Shown: piece by piece, positions 25,179-27,076 of the stretch
Numbering within the stretch: the stretch's first letter is position 1
Layout of the letters: each line of letters starts with the position of its first letter
Assembly: GCA_002360455.1 (NCBI GenBank)
Contig: DEQQ01000087.1
Location: forward strand, 1 to 27,076
Source: Saprospiraceae bacterium UBA3362
Lineage (GTDB): Bacteria > Bacteroidota > Bacteroidia > Chitinophagales > Saprospiraceae
DNA length: 27,076 bases
Direction: 5' to 3'
Notes under the pieces: model-generated
Database searches by the model: none
Told to the model about the DNA's origin: nothing
What the model saw: only the letters and a program-made list of their open reading frames with translations
Made by a program: the position numbers and the translations under genes

Positions 25179-25610
25179 TTAAGCCGGCCACACAGACCAT
25201 GGTATTCTAGACGCTATAAGAATCAATCCAATAAGATAAAAAACTGCAATCATTTTATTTTTATCCTCAGGAATCATTTTTCTTTTGGATTTTGAATACC
25301 CGATAGTGATCAATACCAAGGCAATAATCATGGTAAGCGGATGTTCTAAAATATACAGTCTTGACATGCTGTCTTTCATAGATGCTCCGGAAAAATTGGA
25401 CATGCCCATTGGTGAAACAAAATAAAGAATCAATCCCAACAGCAGTTGGAGATGTGAAAAAATAAGTGCTACCAATGCTATTATCTTATTGGTTTTAGAA
25501 AATTCTTTGGATGAAAGCCAACAATAGCCGCAATACAGCACAGCAATAATCAGAAAAGCAAGAGTTAAATAAGCAGAGCTTGAATGTAAGAGTTTGAGTC
25601 CTGTATGCAT
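25179..25610 (-). CDS. Four-helix His-containing membrane protein (cytochrome b-like)
   Basis: The 143-residue product has four membrane helices (about 11-31, 43-64, 89-107 and 121-138). Histidines lie at the start of three of them: H9 (LKLLHSSSAYL), H53 (FSHLQLLLGLILYFVSP) and H90 (LEHPLTMIIALVL). This arrangement is common in a Bacteroidota family sometimes annotated as cytochrome b; paired histidines could bind haem, but this is not demonstrated. It ends in an unusual IPWSVWPA. It appears to be transcribed alone, with the PorP gene upstream and separated by a terminator. Confidence 0.7.
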   Translation of the reverse strand: MHTGLKLLHSSSAYLTLAFLIIAVLYCGYCWLSSKEFSKTNKIIALVALIFSHLQLLLGLILYFVSPMGMSNFSGASMKDSMSRLYILEHPLTMIIALVLITIGYSKSKRKMIPEDKNKMIAVFYLIGLILIASRIPWSVWPA

Positions 25611-25743
25611 TTGTTTAAAATTTTGAATGGTAAAAGTAAGACCTCCATTTATTTTTTCCTAATACTATTTTAATTTTAGAAAAATCTATTTTTAAATTCA
25701 ATGAAAAAGATCAAGCTCTGCCACGATAAAAATCACCAAAAAC

Positions 25744-25772
25744 AAAAAAGCCTCTCCAAAATGGAAAGGCTT
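25744..25772 (-). terminator. Intrinsic terminator of the PorP/SprF gene
   Basis: On the minus strand an 11-bp stem (AAGCCTTTCCA with TGGAGAGGCTT, one G-T pair) with a 3-base loop is followed by six T. It lies 30 bases after the PorP stop and isolates it from the four-helix protein gene. Confidence 0.88.
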
Positions 25773-25801
25773 ATCTATTGGATTAATATCTTAAATTTCT
25801 A

Positions 25802-26857
25802 TTAGAAGTTAGGACAATAAATTCCTCGTTTTTCAGGTCCACAGATATTGTAAATGAATGACAGCTCAAATGCATTGTTGGCGGCACTTGCTGTTCTTAA
25901 GCTTGAGGTAGTAATATCATAACTAAGACCGAAGCCCATTTTATTGTAATCAAATTTTGTGGAGAGAATCAATGCATCTGCATGAATAGACTCTTGCTTG
26001 TTAGACAAGCGAGTCCACAATCCCAATTGGAATGATTGACGATCGTATTTGCTACGGCTCAAATCAAATCTAAAGCTAGTACCTCCATTCACTTGCCATG
26101 ATGGACCTTGGAAAAAAGTAACAATTCCCGGAACTATGGCAGATTTATGACCCATTGTAAAAACTCCTCCGGCGTGTACGGTCAACTTGGAATAAAGCGG
26201 AGAAGGTGTATAACCTCCGTTGCCGCTCTTGGAATAATGATTTTGAAGAGGTTCATTTAGATGAGAGTAAGCTCCTCCTATATAATAATTATTTTCTTTG
26301 TCAAGTACTGAGAACCATAACAATCCAATGGATACATCTGCAAACAAAAAGGCAGGATCTATATTGTAAATCTGTTCTCCGGACAATTTTGTTAGATCTA
26401 TACCACCATTATCAATTTGTGTCCCCCATACAGCATTATGGAAATTGATAGATCGATTGTTCAAACCGGCTTCACCTCCAAAAACCAAATAATGGCCTGA
26501 AGTTCTTGAGCCTGCCATTCTTTTACTGTAAGACCCGGACAATTTAAATTGAATAGTAGAAAATCCCAAAGAGCCGGCTCTATCACCCCAAAATGTTCCT
26601 CCAAATCCAAAATAGTCATAACGACCTACAGGGATCTTTTGATCAAATGAGAGATTGTAAGTATTGAATGCTTTAGTCTTTAATATTGGAGCCCATTGGT
26701 TCCTGTAATTAGCCACAAACCTCATCTTACAGTTCATCACCCCCGTCATGGCAGGGTTCAAATTAAGTGGAGACATGTAAAATTGAGAGAAATGGATATC
26801 CTGTGCAGACATCCAAAATGGCAAAAAGGCCACTAAGGCAAATAAAAGTTTCTTCAT
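25802..26857 (-). CDS. PorP/SprF-family type IX secretion outer-membrane protein
   Basis: The ATG at 26857 begins a signal peptide (MKKLLFALVAFLPFWMSAQ) followed by the family's hallmark start DIHFSQFYMSPLNLNPAMTG and then a beta-barrel pattern; the mature protein is about 330 residues and the whole 351, normal for PorP/SprF. The frame is open upstream to a TTG at 26932, but that segment has no signal-like features. PorP/SprF proteins act in the outer membrane with T9SS and are needed for export or surface attachment of particular partner proteins, for example SprB-type adhesins, usually encoded next to them. No such large partner is seen in this window; the next gene upstream is unidentified. 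Ends with a good terminator. Confidence 0.93.
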   Translation of the reverse strand: MKKLLFALVAFLPFWMSAQDIHFSQFYMSPLNLNPAMTGVMNCKMRFVANYRNQWAPILKTKAFNTYNLSFDQKIPVGRYDYFGFGGTFWGDRAGSLGFSTIQFKLSGSYSKRMAGSRTSGHYLVFGGEAGLNNRSINFHNAVWGTQIDNGGIDLTKLSGEQIYNIDPAFLFADVSIGLLWFSVLDKENNYYIGGAYSHLNEPLQNHYSKSGNGGYTPSPLYSKLTVHAGGVFTMGHKSAIVPGIVTFFQGPSWQVNGGTSFRFDLSRSKYDRQSFQLGLWTRLSNKQESIHADALILSTKFDYNKMGFGLSYDITTSSLRTASAANNAFELSFIYNICGPEKRGIYCPNF

Positions 26858-26956
26858 ACCGACTACTTTATCGAAGCATAAATATAGAGGATTAGTTTCA
26901 AAAACCGTTCCCCTTTGGTTAAAATTTGTCATATTTTATTTTAAATAATATATAAA

Positions 26957-27076
26957 CTACGAATCTTTCCGCTTTATTGCACCAAATTCTTGTACTAAAT
27001 AATCATCCAGTTCATTCGCTGTTCGAAGAAGATTTTGAACGCTTTTTGCCCCTGTTTCAGCCTTAAAATATTGGTC
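26957..27076 (-). CDS. 3' end of an unidentified gene
   Basis: From the right edge an open minus-strand frame encodes 39 residues and ends at TAG (26957-26959). The sequence (ending DDYLVQEFGAIKRKDS) is charged and helical-looking, as in a cytoplasmic protein. It is too short to assign. It would lie about 100 bases upstream of the PorP/SprF start on the same strand. Confidence 0.6.
   Translation of the reverse strand, partial: DQYFKAETGAKSVQNLLRTANELDDYLVQEFGAIKRKDS

Overview
The window is chromosomal DNA of a Bacteroidota member, most likely from the Saprospiria or a related class. Four things point there. It is AT-rich. There are several type IX secretion system (T9SS) elements: a protease with a T9SS sorting tail, a GldB lipoprotein, and a PorP/SprF barrel. 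Promoter -7 elements of the Bacteroidota form TAnnTTTG recur, and Shine-Dalgarno sequences are essentially absent. The class-level placement is inference from gene content.

Left part (1-2923): the 5' part of a long minus-strand secreted protein built from tandem DUF11-type repeats runs off the left edge. It is followed by about 1.1 kb of very AT-rich DNA with no convincing gene. Next (2924-9549) come four tightly spaced plus-strand genes: a large T9SS-exported metzincin protease, a DUF5723-type outer-membrane protein, and a PhoB/PhoR-like response regulator and histidine kinase. A convergent LpxL/HtrB-like lipid A acyltransferase (9566-10426) and a secreted GH92 alpha-mannosidase (10513-13464) leave divergently from a short shared region.

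Middle part (13641-19584): a minus-strand outer-membrane barrel with its own terminator; gldB on the plus strand meeting a ferredoxin-NADP reductase-like flavoprotein tail to tail with interlocked stop codons; then a two-gene unit of an oligosaccharide flippase and a double aspartic protease-PDZ protein sharing an ATGA overlap; then tRNA-Leu(GAG) with a recognisable promoter.

Right part (19751-27076): a minus-strand operon of bactofilin, an AtpZ/AtpI-type protein, a four-helix membrane protein and uvrC. The first three usually precede the F-type ATP synthase genes in Bacteroidota, but here uvrC follows. Beyond are three small plus-strand genes (Cys-rich lipoprotein, VOC protein, YdeI/OmdA-like protein), a four-helix His-containing membrane protein, a PorP/SprF barrel with a clear terminator, and the 3' end of an unidentified gene at the right edge.

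Most of the content concerns the cell envelope, secretion and glycan use, mixed with housekeeping genes. I see no insertion sequence, phage, CRISPR array or classical defence system. The strongest points for follow-up are the bactofilin-atpZ-uvrC arrangement, the flippase/aspartic-protease pair, and the protease/barrel/two-component gene run.
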